A DNA stretch of 64,000 nucleotides from Trichostrongylus colubriformis (GCA_963978905.1 OZ022259.1:9734001-9798000); one strand, 5' to 3'. Shown: positions 36,513 to 47,920, counted from the stretch's first letter. Translations and numbers: made by a program. Notes: generated by a model not told the origin, from the sequence alone.

Positions 36513-38891
36513 ATGCTCCTCCTCCTGGGGCTCCTGGTTTCCATCTCTGGCGTATGCGCTCAGGTATAGTGTTCCGTTATAACAAAAGTGTCCTAGCGAT
36601 ATTTAGTACTTCTTGCAGCCGGAGGATGGACAGCTTGGATCATATGAACCACCTACACTAGATCAACAACCACCAAGGCCACCACCGCCTCCTGGCCCTG
36701 GTCCGAGACCCACCCCACCTCAACAGCCAAGACCCAGCACACCTCCGCAGACCACCCAATACATTCCTACAGATCCTGGCGCGCCATCGTACTACGATGA
36801 CTACTACCAGGAAACTCAACCACCACAGTGTAATCCCGTTCCATCGCCCTGCGTCTGCCCTTCAGATCAACCTCCATCGACGCCAAGACCTCCGTCGACA
36901 CCTTCTTATCCACCACCAGGTAGGGATATTGCCCATTATTCATGTCTCCATATAATCTTTGAAGCGGGTAAGTGTGTCGCTCTGGTACGAATCTTCAGCC
37001 TGTCAGTGGCGTTCCAGTCACCAGTTCATTCCGGTTCGGAGCGCACAGCTACGACTTCACAATCTGAATCTATCGGAGTTCCCTTTCCTGAATTATGACT
37101 TCTCTTCATATCACTTCTGATGAATAATGGAGAAAAAAATTCGAATGTTATTACATTCCATGACAAATTAGCGTTCATTGATTGCTGTGCCAAGTATGTC
37201 ACATGAGCGATTTAGGAACTACACCTGGCTATACTTCTCCTACGACGCCACCAACACCAGCACCCACTCGATACAGCCCACCTGTGACGCCGCCAGTCAC
37301 AACCACCCGTTACGTTTCCCCCACAACGCCGCCAACACCGACACCCACTCGATACAGCCCACCTGCGACGCCGCCAGTCACAACCACCCGCTACGTTTCT
37401 CCCACGACGCCGCCAACACCGCTACCCACTCGGTACAGTTCTGCTGTGACGTCGCCAGCCACAACTACACGCTACGTGTCTCCAACTACTACTGGTGAGA
37501 GGTTATGCTAAATAAATAAGACAATATTTGTTCCAGTCGATACTTTCAGCGTACGACCTGCCTCCAAGCGTTCCTGACTTACCCACCAATGAGGATGTGC
37601 AGGTACTTTACACGATTGTTTGGATGTAGAAACAGATGCCGGCACTGAAAGTAATAGAAACCCAGTCATTGTATCAAACTGACGACCTACACAATCACTG
37701 GACTTTCCGATCGCTTTGGAACGGTTTCCTTCCTTCCCTGCACTTCTGAAGTCGTTACGCCAAATGTTTAGAGGGGGAATCTAATTTGGTCGGTCTATAA
37801 CGGTAAAGTGCTGTGCCCATACAAGAGATAAAGAAATCATATTTATTATTAGAGTGGAGACTAAAACAGATACGGAGAATAAGCGGAACAAAGGGACCGG
37901 CGAAGGTATCGCGCATTCGGTATATAAATAGACGGCGACTGGGCGAGTACACGATAAGTATCTCTCGAGGCGTGAGGTCGGCTGTGGAGTACGGGCTGAG
38001 GGCTCCATCTGAGGCGGACAGTGCGACCTAGCGGCTTTTCCGCGGGTGTCTCGACCGCCACCAGCATTGCTGTCGTTTTCTCCGGTCGCCTCCTTATTTT
38101 AATTGTGGATCTCGAGCTCGGCAGCCTAGATCGCTCTATGTTAGTTTGAGGCTACCTAATCATCCCTGTACAGTAGAAACTAACTGAGATAATTTTTTGG
38201 TGGTGTCCACCCAGTTAGTAGTACCCTGGTGTGTCTTCTGGCGTACTCTACACATCCTTTATAGAATGCAGTCGACACTTGCGCAGCCACCCTGGACAGT
38301 ATGGTAAGGGACAATCGCAACAGGAGAAACACACAGCTCTTCAGGTACGTAATTGGCCGGTGAAATCAGTGTGAAGCCATTTGTTTTCTAATCACAGGAA
38401 AGCAGCTAGAGCGCTTCGGTCCCTCAATCGACGCAATTTCCGCAGAGCCGGATTGCAGCGGCTGTCAGGAAATGTACGACGTCTGAATAATGCTAGTGTA
38501 AGTAAAAAAAGACCGATATAGGTTTCTTTGTAAATTCCAAAGGCTTTCTGTGTGTTCGATCTCATGAAGTGCTTGTAGGCACGCTATCAGAGCAGTTGCC
38601 AACGTAGATCTACTGTTGTCCGCAACTATGACACGCTCGATAATATCGTAAGATCTTCTGCTTCAACGCTTAAAGGATTATAACATAGCTTAAATCCTTA
38701 TAATTATAAATATTCATTTACCACTCTAGTTCGACAACGATGATGAAGACGATGACGACGACGAGTATGATAATAGCCGAGCTGGTCCAGGAAACAGTGG
38801 AAATGCTCCAGGAAACAATAAACGTATCGCCAGAGCGCAAAGTATCATGGACGCTGCAGCACAGTGCATAGAGGATTACTGTGGATATTAA
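36513..38891 (+). CDS. Array gene C: chimeric member, complete
   Basis: Proposed join: 36513-36563, 36619-36919, 37216-37494, 37550-37602, 38265-38344, 38398-38497, 38579-38647, 38730-38891, giving 364 residues with all phases agreeing. Residues 1-17 are a signal peptide (MLLLLGLLVS...CAQ). Exon 2 is Pro-rich and ends in the same PQCNPVPSPCVCPSDQ cluster as gene B. Exon 3 carries about three copies of a 27-residue Thr/Pro unit (RYVSPTTPPTPTPTRYSPP). Exon 4 is short and ends TNEDVQ. Exons 5-8 follow the D/E pattern: NAVDTCAATLDSMV, AARALRSLNRRNFR, a one-Cys exon, then an acidic exon with a DDEDDDDDEYD run ending IEDYCGY. The N-terminus is therefore B-like and the C-terminus D/E-like. For exon 4, the acceptor at 37549 is the only one that keeps phase; the earlier one leads to a stop. 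Likely a secreted protein of unknown role. Confidence 0.85.
37216..37494 (+). repeat. 81-bp coding tandem repeat in gene C
   Basis: An 81-nt unit encoding 27 residues (RYSPP...TPPVTTTRYVSPTT) recurs about three times within exon 3, with decay in the last copy. Gene B exon 3 has related but less regular units. Confidence 0.8.
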
Positions 38892-38938
38892 ATCGATATC
38901 AATCGATGACTCGAGGAGGGTACCTTCAACCTATTCCA

Positions 38939-38944
38939 AATAAA
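38939..38944 (+). terminator. Poly(A) signal of gene C
   Basis: AATAAA 48 nt after the stop codon. Confidence 0.8.
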
Positions 38945-39849
38945 TTTATTACAATTGTGTTTGAATGATGTATTACTTGAGGAGGCCTTGAACTATCCCT
39001 CTTACATAAATATATGAATGTAAAAGTTGCTCTGCGGAATTTCGGACCTTGTAGTAAAATTACCTCGTTGTCGTCAGGGCCATCGACCCGTGGCGTCTGA
39101 ATCCACAGCGTCAAATGTACCGACGGATAAGCTCAAGTCGTCTCTCGAAAAACCGAGGCCCTCAACCAGGTTTCAACTCCTACTTCACTTAGGAACTTGA
39201 AAATCTTTTTGTAATGGTCCATTGGGAGCAGTACGAAAGCTTGTTGCTCTAGCTCTGTAGTTCTTTGGAAAGTAGTTCTGTTTCATTCTATCAATGTTCT
39301 GCCCTATCAGACTTATCCCATTTAGATGCTAAGCGTTGCACCGAAGAGCATCGAAAGTTATTGTTGTCATAGAAGTAAAACGGAAAAACGTAGTAATTCA
39401 TGTACTCCGAATCCGGACCCTTCTAGGCTTACCTACAATCCACACTGGCTGACAGCCAGTCCTCGTATCGTCCTCCCAACTTTACTAGATTGTAATGTGT
39501 TGTAGATTTGAAATCTTTCCCTTAAAATGCTCACAATCAGTTTTGTTCTACCACCCCTCCAAGATCCACACTATTTTACGCAGAAATAGTTGAAGAACGT
39601 TAACAATAATTTTTTGATTTTTGATAGCGATTGTCGCCGCAGCCGGGGATGCAAAAGTTGTTACATGTATGAAAGTCAGCGCTATTTGCTCAGCTTGAAG
39701 ATTAAGCCATGCATGTTGAGTTCATCTAAAAGAGGATGGAACAATGTCTACTTAAACCTTCAGTTTCACGGTTCAACAGGTTATACGTGTGAGTGCTGAT
39801 AAGCAATGGTAAATATACCATTCAGAAGCTGAGCTGAGGTGAAAGCGGT

Positions 39850-39960
39850 CTCGATAGTTTAATGAATTAGTACATCTGCCCGGAAAGCATGGAGTGGAGG
39901 TTCGAGTCCCGTCCGAGACGGCAGCTTTTGCCCATAACTCAGCATACTTCTGATTGCAAT
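39850..39960 (+). mobile_element. tRNA-derived SINE-like element, family 1, copy 2
   Basis: Contains an A-box-like TAGTTTAATGAATTAGTAC, an anticodon-arm-like CATCTGCCCGGAAAGCATG and a B box GGTTCGAGTCCC. The shared AGCTTTTGCC and ACTCAGCAT tail follows. It is too degenerate to be an intact tRNA gene, and the shared tail with 19235-19400 indicates a SINE. Confidence 0.6.
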
Positions 39961-40570
39961 TATTTGTTGTAGCCACATTTGACCCCTTCCCCCGGCCTAC
40001 CGTTCTATCGCATCGTTGAGCCGACTTGACGATGGGTTCCACCGCGTTCCATCCGCCCTGAAAACATTACCCATCAATAAATCATCAAGCATGTTAGCAT
40101 CGTCAACATGTTCAAATTCCCCGATTTTGAAATCTACTAGATGTCGCGACCGAGCAGTGGAAGCCGACAATCGTCGCTCTCATCGCAGTCGCCATCTTCA
40201 TTGCAGCAATGGTTCTACTAGATTCTTCAGTCTTCAAGCGGATGGTTTGCTGCCTGCATGCCGACACACTAGTTTTAGTTTCACAAGTCGTATCGAATCT
40301 ATTCACATGTATCAATGTTTCTTGACTGCTACGATTTTGTATATCCAAATACCTTGTGATTACTTCCTTTTGTCACGATTTCAGCAACCGCTATTTTTCG
40401 TCCCGCCCCATGGATGTGGATTGACAACCGTATATCTCATTCCTACCAACCAATATCTAGAGTTGAATGATAGCTGTCAGTTCAAGTTATTTACCTTGGG
40501 ACATGACCTTAGGTGAGCACCTCTTGAAACGATGACCTCGCGGTATCATAAGTGTGCAATCAACTATGTA

Positions 40571-41073
40571 CAGTAGCGCTCATCGGCCAAACACTTTTTG
40601 TCATAATTTTTTTTCTACTTGATCAAAGGTGACAAAATTTTAATATGTGGTGTCTGAACCTATTGTCAACATTTCCTTCTACTTGAGTGCCGCTTGGCTC
40701 CTTTCATGGTTTTTTTTTACAAGAATTTACTGCTAAACCATCGGAAAATAGGAAAAGACTCAGTCAAGAAAAACGGCTTTTCTCACAAAAAATAATACTA
40801 GCAAGCCTAAGAAAACATCAATATTCTGTAGAAAAACCACGACTTTTGATGACAGCGGCACAGCGGGACGGCATAGGGATGGCACTCCAAAAACAAAAAA
40901 TTGCATTTAACCACGTATCTTACACCGTTGAGCACCAAAATAGTATATTTGGTATGCGGTTTCTCCAAGTACAACATACTAAAATTACTCTGTGATCAGT
41001 CCAGTCGCAAAAAAGTTACAAGTGAAAAACCCAAGTGAAAAACCATTTGGCCGAAGACTTTTGAGCGCTACTG
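40571..41073. mobile_element. Tc1-like non-autonomous element
   Basis: Ends CAGTAGCGCTCA and TGAGCGCTACTG are perfect inverted repeats flanked by TA. Slightly internal CGGCCAAA / TTTGGCCG also pair. The interior frame (40687-40995) shows no transposase motif I can identify. Confidence 0.8.
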
Positions 41074-41402
41074 TATGTATCCTAGGTATTGTATCTGGCA
41101 TGGTGCATTTAGACACATGGGGAAGTTGTGAGCAACAAACACTTACAGTCTTGATAGACCGGAAAGGTCCCGACACACGTCGTAATGAACACATATTGCA
41201 CGTTCCTGTACATCCTTCGGTAATCCACCGAATTCAGAGGCATGGTGGCAAAGTTGTGAGCATTAAATGTTAGACTGATCACACTTCCCTTCTTCTCCAC
41301 TCGTTTCTCGTCTCAGGAATGTTGGAATTTTTCGATGTCATCGATTCATAATAAGTCCTGTCGCAGCAGTTTTCGTCCTAGCAAGGGATTATTCATGGTG
41401 TA

Positions 41403-42080
41403 TTAGGTCTGTGCAGAATAAATGGCCGAAACGTAACTGGCCATAACTTCGCTCAGACACAACTTTATTTGACGAAATAAAAACCATTCGAATCTACAGA
41501 ATTTCGCCAACGATCTGGTAAAGGAAATATGCCATCACGATCAAATTCTGGATTGCGATAATTAATAAAGTCAAGGATGGCATTTTTACCGTGCATTTTC
41601 TGCCGAAGGTTTGCATCGAGAACCAGAAAAAAGTGGTAATCCGTCAGGGGTAGGTCTGGGGAATAAGGAGGGTAAGGAAGAGTCTCGATGCCCAACTGCA
41701 TCAGTTTTTGCCAGGCGCGCAAAACAACGCAAAACCCCATAGTTCGCAAGTCACCCGGCAGAAACTGATCGAGACTCTCCCTCACCCCCTTATTCCTCAG
41801 ACCTATCTCTGACGAATTACCACTTTTTCCGAGTTCTCGATGCAAACCTGGGTCAAAAGGAGTTCGCCGAAACGATGCATGTTGAAAATGCCATCGTTGA
41901 CTTCATTAATTTTCGCAATCCTGAATTTGATCGTGATGGCATATTTTCTTTACCAGATCGTTGGCAAGGTTGTGTAGATTCGAATGGTTTTTGTTTCGAC
42001 AAATAAAGTTGTGTCTGAGCGAAGTTATGGCGTTTTGAAAAAAGTAGTCCGTTTTGGCCATTTATTGTGCACACACCTAA
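41403..42080. mobile_element. Fold-back element made of two inverted mariner 3' ends
   Basis: The left half encodes, on the minus strand, a mariner transposase C-terminus with PYSPDLPLTDYHFF and later LPDRWRNSVDSNGFYF. The right half encodes the same end on the plus strand (NFRNPEFDRDGIFSLPDRW). Both outer ends share TAGGTxTGTGCAxAATAAATGG. There is no N-terminal transposase part, so it cannot be autonomous. Confidence 0.85.
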
Positions 42081-42384
42081 TATAATAAATGCAAAGGCTG
42101 GATGTGTTAATTGGCTAGTAGTCCTAACCAGGAACGCGTTGAGAAAAGCGAGGCCATGTTCATCCTCACTCGACCTGACCGAACATTTATTCTCCTAATG
42201 CCACAGCGTCCCGGATTGGAGGGTAAATGCGCGGCGTACCTTGCAAAGCGCCCGGAGAGTCCTTCTGCTATTTTGTCATAGCGAAAAATAATAACTTCGG
42301 GATTGGCATAGTGTTTTGAATTACTTGTTTGTGTAAATATCACATGTAATCTGGCTTAGTTTCCATGGAATAGTAAATTTTCTG

Positions 42385-42390
42385 TATAAA
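42385..42390 (+). promoter_or_regulatory. TATA box of gene D
   Basis: TATAAA begins 42 nt before the gene D ATG. Confidence 0.65.
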
Positions 42391-42426
42391 ACGATCCTCG
42401 GAAACCGCAAGCGATCATCGCTACCA

Positions 42427-45400
42427 ATGTTACTCGTCCTTAGCTCAATAATTTCTCTTTCATGTATACTTGCTCAGACGACAGGTTAGTATACTGATCA
42501 TAGGTAACAAATAAGATGGAAAACAACTAAGGCTTTAGTCACAAAACATCTAGAATGATTTTTGCATTCAGAAAAGTGTGTTTTCAGATTCCATCGAAAA
42601 TGATTCTTATGAATCTTCCACAGGGCAAACTACAAGTGGTTTTGGTGTGCCTAATAACAGAAATCTTCAGGTACTCCTTAAAAATAACAGCAAAGACGCC
42701 ATGCTAGTTAGACTCCATCGAATGTCATACAGAGCCACGTAGTCAGCAAACCACCCTCTTCACCCCCTTTACTTCATGGGGTGTTCCGCGGATGTAAAGC
42801 GGTGTTGGGTTCGAGGATTTGTATCGCCGCCACATTCCCAGTATCAATATTCCAAGGTGTTGAATTACTACGAGACTTTACAGCGTGATATAAACTCTTT
42901 CGCTTAGCTTCCTGCATTTTACGGAGCAAAAGAAAAACGCAGAGTTCCTCCTGCGCGCCCGTAGGAGCACCGAAAGAAGATGTGCGAAAGACATGTCGCC
43001 ATGAAGTATACTTGACGAAACCCTGTGAGCCCTGTAAGAGCCAAATGCTGCCACCCTGATTCATCACATCGAAGAACAAGATAAAAAGGAAATCATTCAG
43101 CATCGATTGATTTTTTTTCTGTATTTTGTCTTTATTTAGTACCAGACTAGTACTGGCATGCAGTTTTCCCAATACATCGACATGAAGGGAGGAACTGGGT
43201 ACAAGCGAGTGGTTAGTCCAGCATTGACCCGGAATGCACCAACCACTGCACCACCGCTTATTATGATCATAAGTTTGACCTTCATTCAATCCGTTTACTG
43301 ACCAAGGGTGTGTCAAACCCCACATAATTCTGTTATTGCAGGAAACTAAAGAGTGGATAAGGACACTCGAATTGGGTCAACGCCGTAGTGACCACGCCTC
43401 TCTGCGAGCGACCTATTCATAGGGCCCCATTCATACTTCGCGTACCGACGCCGGCACCAGAGTGCCAAAAGCCAGCCGAAATAATGAGTAGAAAATAGGA
43501 GACTGAGGCCTTCGACACTACGCCAAGATTCGAATTCGCCAGCTATCGCCACGATCATAATGCTGTATTATGGGTCGTTGTAACTAGAGCGCTATATCAG
43601 ATTGACGCCGTCGCCGCCGTCGGTTACGCAAAGTATGAACGCAGCCTAACTAAAGCAGTAGTGCCCTTACCGTGCGCGACGAAGCATTCTGCGTTGTGCA
43701 TTGACTCTATTCAAAAATATTGGCCGACCTTCGAAATTAAGTGACTACAATCTTTTTCAGAACGCAATAAATAACACCATAGACAATTTGAACGAAATAG
43801 TGGCTGCCAGTAGCAACACGAGAAACAACAATCTGATCAAGTATGATAATCTCATCGTTTTCGTTCTACACTTTTCGCAAAAATTGTCCGTATTTCAGTA
43901 GAGCAATTGGTGCCCTTAGAAATGTGCAACGCCTAAGCTATGACAGAGACACATTACAGCAACTATCGGGTGAGATACGACGATTGAATTTTGCCAACGT
44001 AAGTCTTCCAGCACCGGCCATCTTAGCACATCGGATAATTGATTGATCGTTAATTACAGACTTTGTATAACAGCAACAACTGTGACCAAACATCGTCTGA
44101 ACTGGACTACGACAGCCTTTACGATGACGTAGGTCTTCGTCATCACTTTTCATGATTAGCTCCTTCTTAGTCTTGGCCTTTTGACTTTGAAACGAAAGAA
44201 TTAGAGCGAGAGTCAGTGGAAGAGATGGTCCATCAAATTTTCCGGACCTAATAACTCAACCTAAACTTAATAACTTAAAGACAGCATTAGGGGTAATGCG
44301 GCAATGGAAAAAAATCCTACAAGAAGTCATTCACATGGTAGTCCTGGGCCGAAGAAGGCTATCTGTGGCGAAATCCCTGTGAAAAAGCGCCCCTCCAAGC
44401 TGTAGAAACCCTGCAAAACGCCGCAACCATGCAGCGGTTCCGCCTCTTCGACACAGCGGCCCCGCCTCCCGGTGACGTTATTCCCGATTGACTGGGGTGG
44501 GGGCCAAGGAGGTGCGGCAGGATCGAAGGTTTTGCGGCGCCTTTTCGTAGTTTTAGCTTGAAGCTCACCCCAAAAAATAGATGCTGTCGTATTTCCAAAC
44601 ATTCCTTTTTCTTTACTTGGCAGCATGCCAGTAGAAAACTAGATCAGACTACTCCCCTCTTGACGGACAGGTCGTCCGCGTCGAGAATCAACAGTGGGAA
44701 GGGAGTCCTATTTCTCGGGTTTTGGGCCATTTCCATCCGTTTTTTCTCCACTGTCCTGTTACTAGTCATCTCGACTTTCATATGCACTATTTTTTTTTTA
44801 CTTTCGTCCGACTTTCCCCTAATGCTGCCTTTAAACTTAATCACCGGACTTGATAACTGGTGTCATGCTCACTCATGTAGTTGCTCGATATTGCCCTATT
44901 GTACACAGGTGAAAAGTTCAAGGCTTATAGAAATGCTTTGGGAGTAAAACTAGTCGAAACGATTGTAACCCAATCCGAAACATTCGACCATCCAAGCATA
45001 TCTGATACTTATATTTGGTGCTTTCATTTGCACTCAAAGCAAATTAATAGTTGCTTAAAGGATGCTTAGTCACAGGCGGGAGCTTTGATTTCGGAGACTC
45101 AAACCCGCAGACATTTTTTAGACACCAAAAGGGATAAATTCGGCGGATTGTGGAATAACTGGGAAATATGGAGCACGTTCAGAGTTCCTATTCAAACTAA
45201 CTTTCTTCAGCCGCACTCGTTCACCACGGTAGCCCTTGCATACTGCCCGAAGAACTCGAGCGCGACCTGATCGTGTTACTTTCGGATGACGTTGTAGCTT
45301 TACTATTGATACAAATTTCACACATCTTTGGTGTGACGCGTTTTTCCTATCAGCCGGCCTGTCAGCCTAGGCGTGACTCTGATAACTTTCCCATTTTGCA

Positions 45401-45681
45401 ATATTTACCAGGCATGATTTCTGCCTCAGCGGGCATCGAACCGAAGGGCTTGAATTCGCAGACGTGAGCTCACATTCTTTAATGCTATTACTGCCCCCTG
45501 ATTTCTGATAGAATAATCCTATTAGAAACCAAACCGCTGTTGTATTTTTAAGCTCTACGATGATGATATCGACGACAGCAACGATACCGACACCAGCAAC
45601 GAGAGGGCCTCTACTAATGTGGAGAGGGTCAAACGCATCATGGAAGCAGCAAGCGAGATCATCCAAGACTACTGTGACTAA
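42427..45681 (+). CDS. Array gene D: short secreted member, complete
   Basis: Proposed join: 42427-42484, 42588-42670, 43761-43840, 43899-43998, 44060-44128, 45553-45681, giving 172 residues with all phases agreeing. Residues 1-17 are a signal peptide ending Leu-Ala-Gln. Exon 2 is a short Ser/Thr/Asn-rich linker with no Pro expansion, ending NRNLQ. The module follows: NAINNTIDNLNEIV, then AIGALRNVQRLSYDRDTLQQL...GEIRRLNFAN, then TLYNSNNCDQ with acidic residues, then an Asp/Asn-rich exon ending RIMEAASEIIQDYCD. The mature protein has only two Cys, one in exon 5 and one two residues from the C-terminus, which could form a single disulfide. The alternation in exons 3-4 suggests helices. An NDS and an NNT sequon are present. 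This is the minimal form of the family. Function unknown; secretion is inferred from the signal peptide. Confidence 0.87.
42774..43325 (-). other. 183-codon open frame inside an intron of gene D
   Basis: This is one of the longest open frames in the window and runs antisense to a gene D intron. Its translation is Trp/Ser/His-rich with no motif I can name. Part of it (about 43000-43080) resembles a block at 53090-53165 in an intron of gene E, which suggests shared intron ancestry or a repeat rather than a gene. Confidence 0.2.
43422..43647. mobile_element. MITE family D copy, intron of gene D
   Basis: Left end CCATTCATACTTCGCG, right end CGCAAAGTATGAACGC. It ends about 110 bp before exon 3. 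Confidence 0.75.
44275..44834 (+). mobile_element. MITE family J, best copy, intron of gene D
   Basis: Inverted ends TTAAAGACAGCATTAGGGG and CCCCTAATGCTGCCTTTAA include TTAA at both boundaries, consistent with a piggyBac-like target. About 560 bp without a transposase frame. Confidence 0.8.
45095..45480 (-). mobile_element. tRNA-derived SINE-like element, family 2, copy 1
   Basis: On the minus strand a B-box-like GGTTCGATGCCC lies at about 45430. The whole stretch aligns with 62300-62655: TTCTTCAGCCGC, GCATACTG, AACTCG, CGGATGACGT and TATCAGCCGGCCTGTCA correspond block by block. It lies in the last intron of gene D. Confidence 0.6.
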
Positions 45682-45726
45682 TTCATCGGTAGTCCATTGG
45701 CAACATTGAGAATGAAGTGTACTTTC

Positions 45727-45732
45727 AATAAA
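45727..45732 (+). terminator. Poly(A) signal of gene D
   Basis: AATAAA 46 nt after the stop codon, in the context TTTCAATAAAG; gene E has CTCAATAAAG at a similar distance. Confidence 0.85.
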
Positions 45733-46054
45733 GCACATGCATATGATTTCTTTTTTTTCAAGTATTGAAACCATTCGGGATTATGCACAAGTCTTCCACA
45801 AGCAAGGGTTGATCCTCACTCAGGTGGACTAGAAGTGATGATACCGTAATGCAATTCGAATGAATTTGATTGTCAGAGATCTTTATCCATGTGAAGATCT
45901 TTTCAAACGGCTTGAGACGGTACGATGTCAGCTGACTCCTCTGCAACCGATTCCGCTTTGAAATGAGCGTGTCACGAGATACGTAAAACCGTCAACATCA
46001 CAGACCCACGGACGTCGGTTCGTTACGTTTCTCAGCGGCACATAACCATATTTA

Positions 46055-46120
46055 ACATAGAAGCTCTGTTCATATTTATAGTGCATGTGCGAAACTGCCG
46101 AAGTTTTTGAATACACTAAG
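46055..46120 (+). repeat. Orphan copy of the E/F upstream block
   Basis: GTTCATATTTATAGTGCATGTGCGAAACTGCCGAAG corresponds in order to sequence 180-240 nt upstream of genes E and F (GTGCATGAGCGGAACTGTTGAA and GTGCATGTGCGAAACATCGAAG). No signal-peptide exon follows, so it may mark a deleted array member. Confidence 0.45.
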
Positions 46121-46189
46121 CTGTTGAATTCCAACTTCTCTTCGTAGAACCTCGGCATTAATGTTAATTGCAATTTTCTCTGCTATGCC

Positions 46190-47920
46190 AACGAGGTTGT
46201 TAGGCGAAACTTTTATTGAAAGCCTAACGTTTTGACCAGATCGTCTTCCTCAGAGGTCTAAACGTGGCTCAAGATTCATGATTTTATCCTCTACACCATC
46301 AAACGCCTCATTCCTATAGCGGTTCTGACGGAACACCAAGGAAAGCGCCGAAGAAACTCCGTACGAAGGAACGGAACTCAACCAGTTCACCCCGCGAGAG
46401 CGGAGCGTCGCCACTCCGTGTCGTTATTGTCACTGAATGAGAGATCATGCTGTCCCTATACATAAAGTATTATAGAAAAATGCTTGTCTCCCCCCTCATA
46501 TCAGTAGCTCGCAATAAGGCGCAAATGGCATGAGATTACTTGTAATGCATAAGCACTCATTGTGGTTGTCATACTTGGATTTCTTGCGGAAATCCAAAAC
46601 GGTTAAAGCATTCTCCTGGCAGAAATCTCAGCGCATGCCAAAATTCTGCACTTCGCATCAAAGTCGTTTCTGCCACGCTCCTCGGTCTTTCTTGGTGCTT
46701 TCTTAGAGGTATCCTTGTCTTATCTAGTGGCCAGCAAGATGTCCTTTCATACGTATTGCTAATCTTCTCCCAGTTTCCCCAATGTACGTTGCGTTACATG
46801 TCTGACATTCAATCTGAGGCACCAATTTTGGCCCAACCCTCAGTTGTACCATGCCGGCATGTAGCACGGTTCTCTTATCAATTATCGTAAAGCCTGTTTT
46901 GCACGAGTTGGCGTTTGATGTTGCCATTAGGTGCATCACTAAGGCAGCATTATCATCCAGCTATGCTCGAACAAGGCATCTTTGAATTGCAGCAGTTACT
47001 TTGTCAGAAATTAAAGGTATGCATAGGGGAACCTTATTCACTCAGACGCAGTATGTTACGGTGCTCAGTGCGTATTCTCCCATGACGTTCTGATACAACA
47101 TAGCCGTTCGATGCAGCTATGTCAGAAGCTAGACGTGTAGACTGCAGTTGCTCTGCCGGGCCTTTGCACACATTGGGAGCCGTGTCGAACATTCTCTTAA
47201 CAGTCGCATGTTGCACAGCCGTGGGATGTGCAGATGTGAGATGTGGCGTGAATCAGAATGTCCTCGGAGCTGGCTTTTCTGCATCTCTTCACACTGAGCG
47301 TGCACCGGGCAATTTCACTTGCGTGTTCAGACAGGGAAGCCAGTCATGACGTGGTACCTCTCTTGTGACGTTGATATATTTCTACTGCTAATTCATTAGG
47401 CGAGAACATTCATCCATTTCGGACTGTGTTGCTGTTAAGATGAAGCAGTCGCCTATGTATCTGCAGTACATCAATGGTAATCGCTCCAGCACTGGCTATC
47501 CTATTCTGCTTATAAAACAGATTCCAAGTACTGGAGCTAAGCGCTGACCCATTGTCAAACCACTACTTTGACAATAATGCGTACTCGAGCACTCAAAGAT
47601 GTTGCGCTGCAAACATTCCTTTGTAAAAGTCATGATGTGCGCTTTATTCAGCCCGAAGGCCTCCATGGTTTCAAAATAGCTGTCCAGCATTTCAAATAGT
47701 GCTTGTAAAGCTTAATCGTTTTGAAAATAAGTGTAAAGCAAAGTGACATTGAGCTCTGTCGATGTGGAAGAGCCAATATAATCGCAGATAGAACCAAGAT
47801 ACTCATATTGTCGTGTAATGCCTTTATGCTGTTGCATTGCTACCATAGTGTAATAAATGGTACGTGCAAAGACGCACGTTCGTATCCATTTGGGCCATTT
47901 ACTACCCACACAAAATATTT
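46190..47920 (-). pseudogene. Degenerate Penelope-like retroelement (RT plus GIY-YIG)
   Basis: Minus-strand frames give the two hallmark domains in the right order. Reverse transcriptase: FTKECLQRNIFE...QSSGLTMGQRLAP at 47500-47620 and CRYIGDCFI at about 47440-47475, where the usual second-position Asp of the active site has become Gly. GIY-YIG endonuclease: IECQTCNATYIGETGRR with RMKGHL at 46735-46830. Between them LNTQVKLPG-like sequence fits the thumb/linker. Several frameshifts and stops separate the frames, so the copy is dead. The 3' side near 46200-46270 carries a frame end followed by AATAAA-like sequence on the same strand. Confidence 0.8.

Noticed and set aside
37178..37498. His/Asn-rich frame overlapping gene C exon 3
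   Set aside because: Shadow of the Thr/Pro repeat; the frame encoding TTRYVSPTT agrees with gene B and with the splice phases.
37536..37550. Earlier acceptor TTCCAG for gene C exon 4
   Set aside because: Joining there in the required phase leads to a stop within 14 codons, whereas the acceptor at 37549 keeps the frame and yields the expected ending TNEDVQ.
39880..39925. Functional tRNA gene
   Set aside because: A and B boxes are visible but the acceptor stem does not pair and the flanking tail is shared with another locus, indicating a SINE.
40016..40516. 166-codon plus-strand open frame
   Set aside because: Non-ATG context, overlapping minus-strand frame (40112-40348) equally plausible, Ser/Cys/Phe-rich random-looking composition and no recognisable domain.
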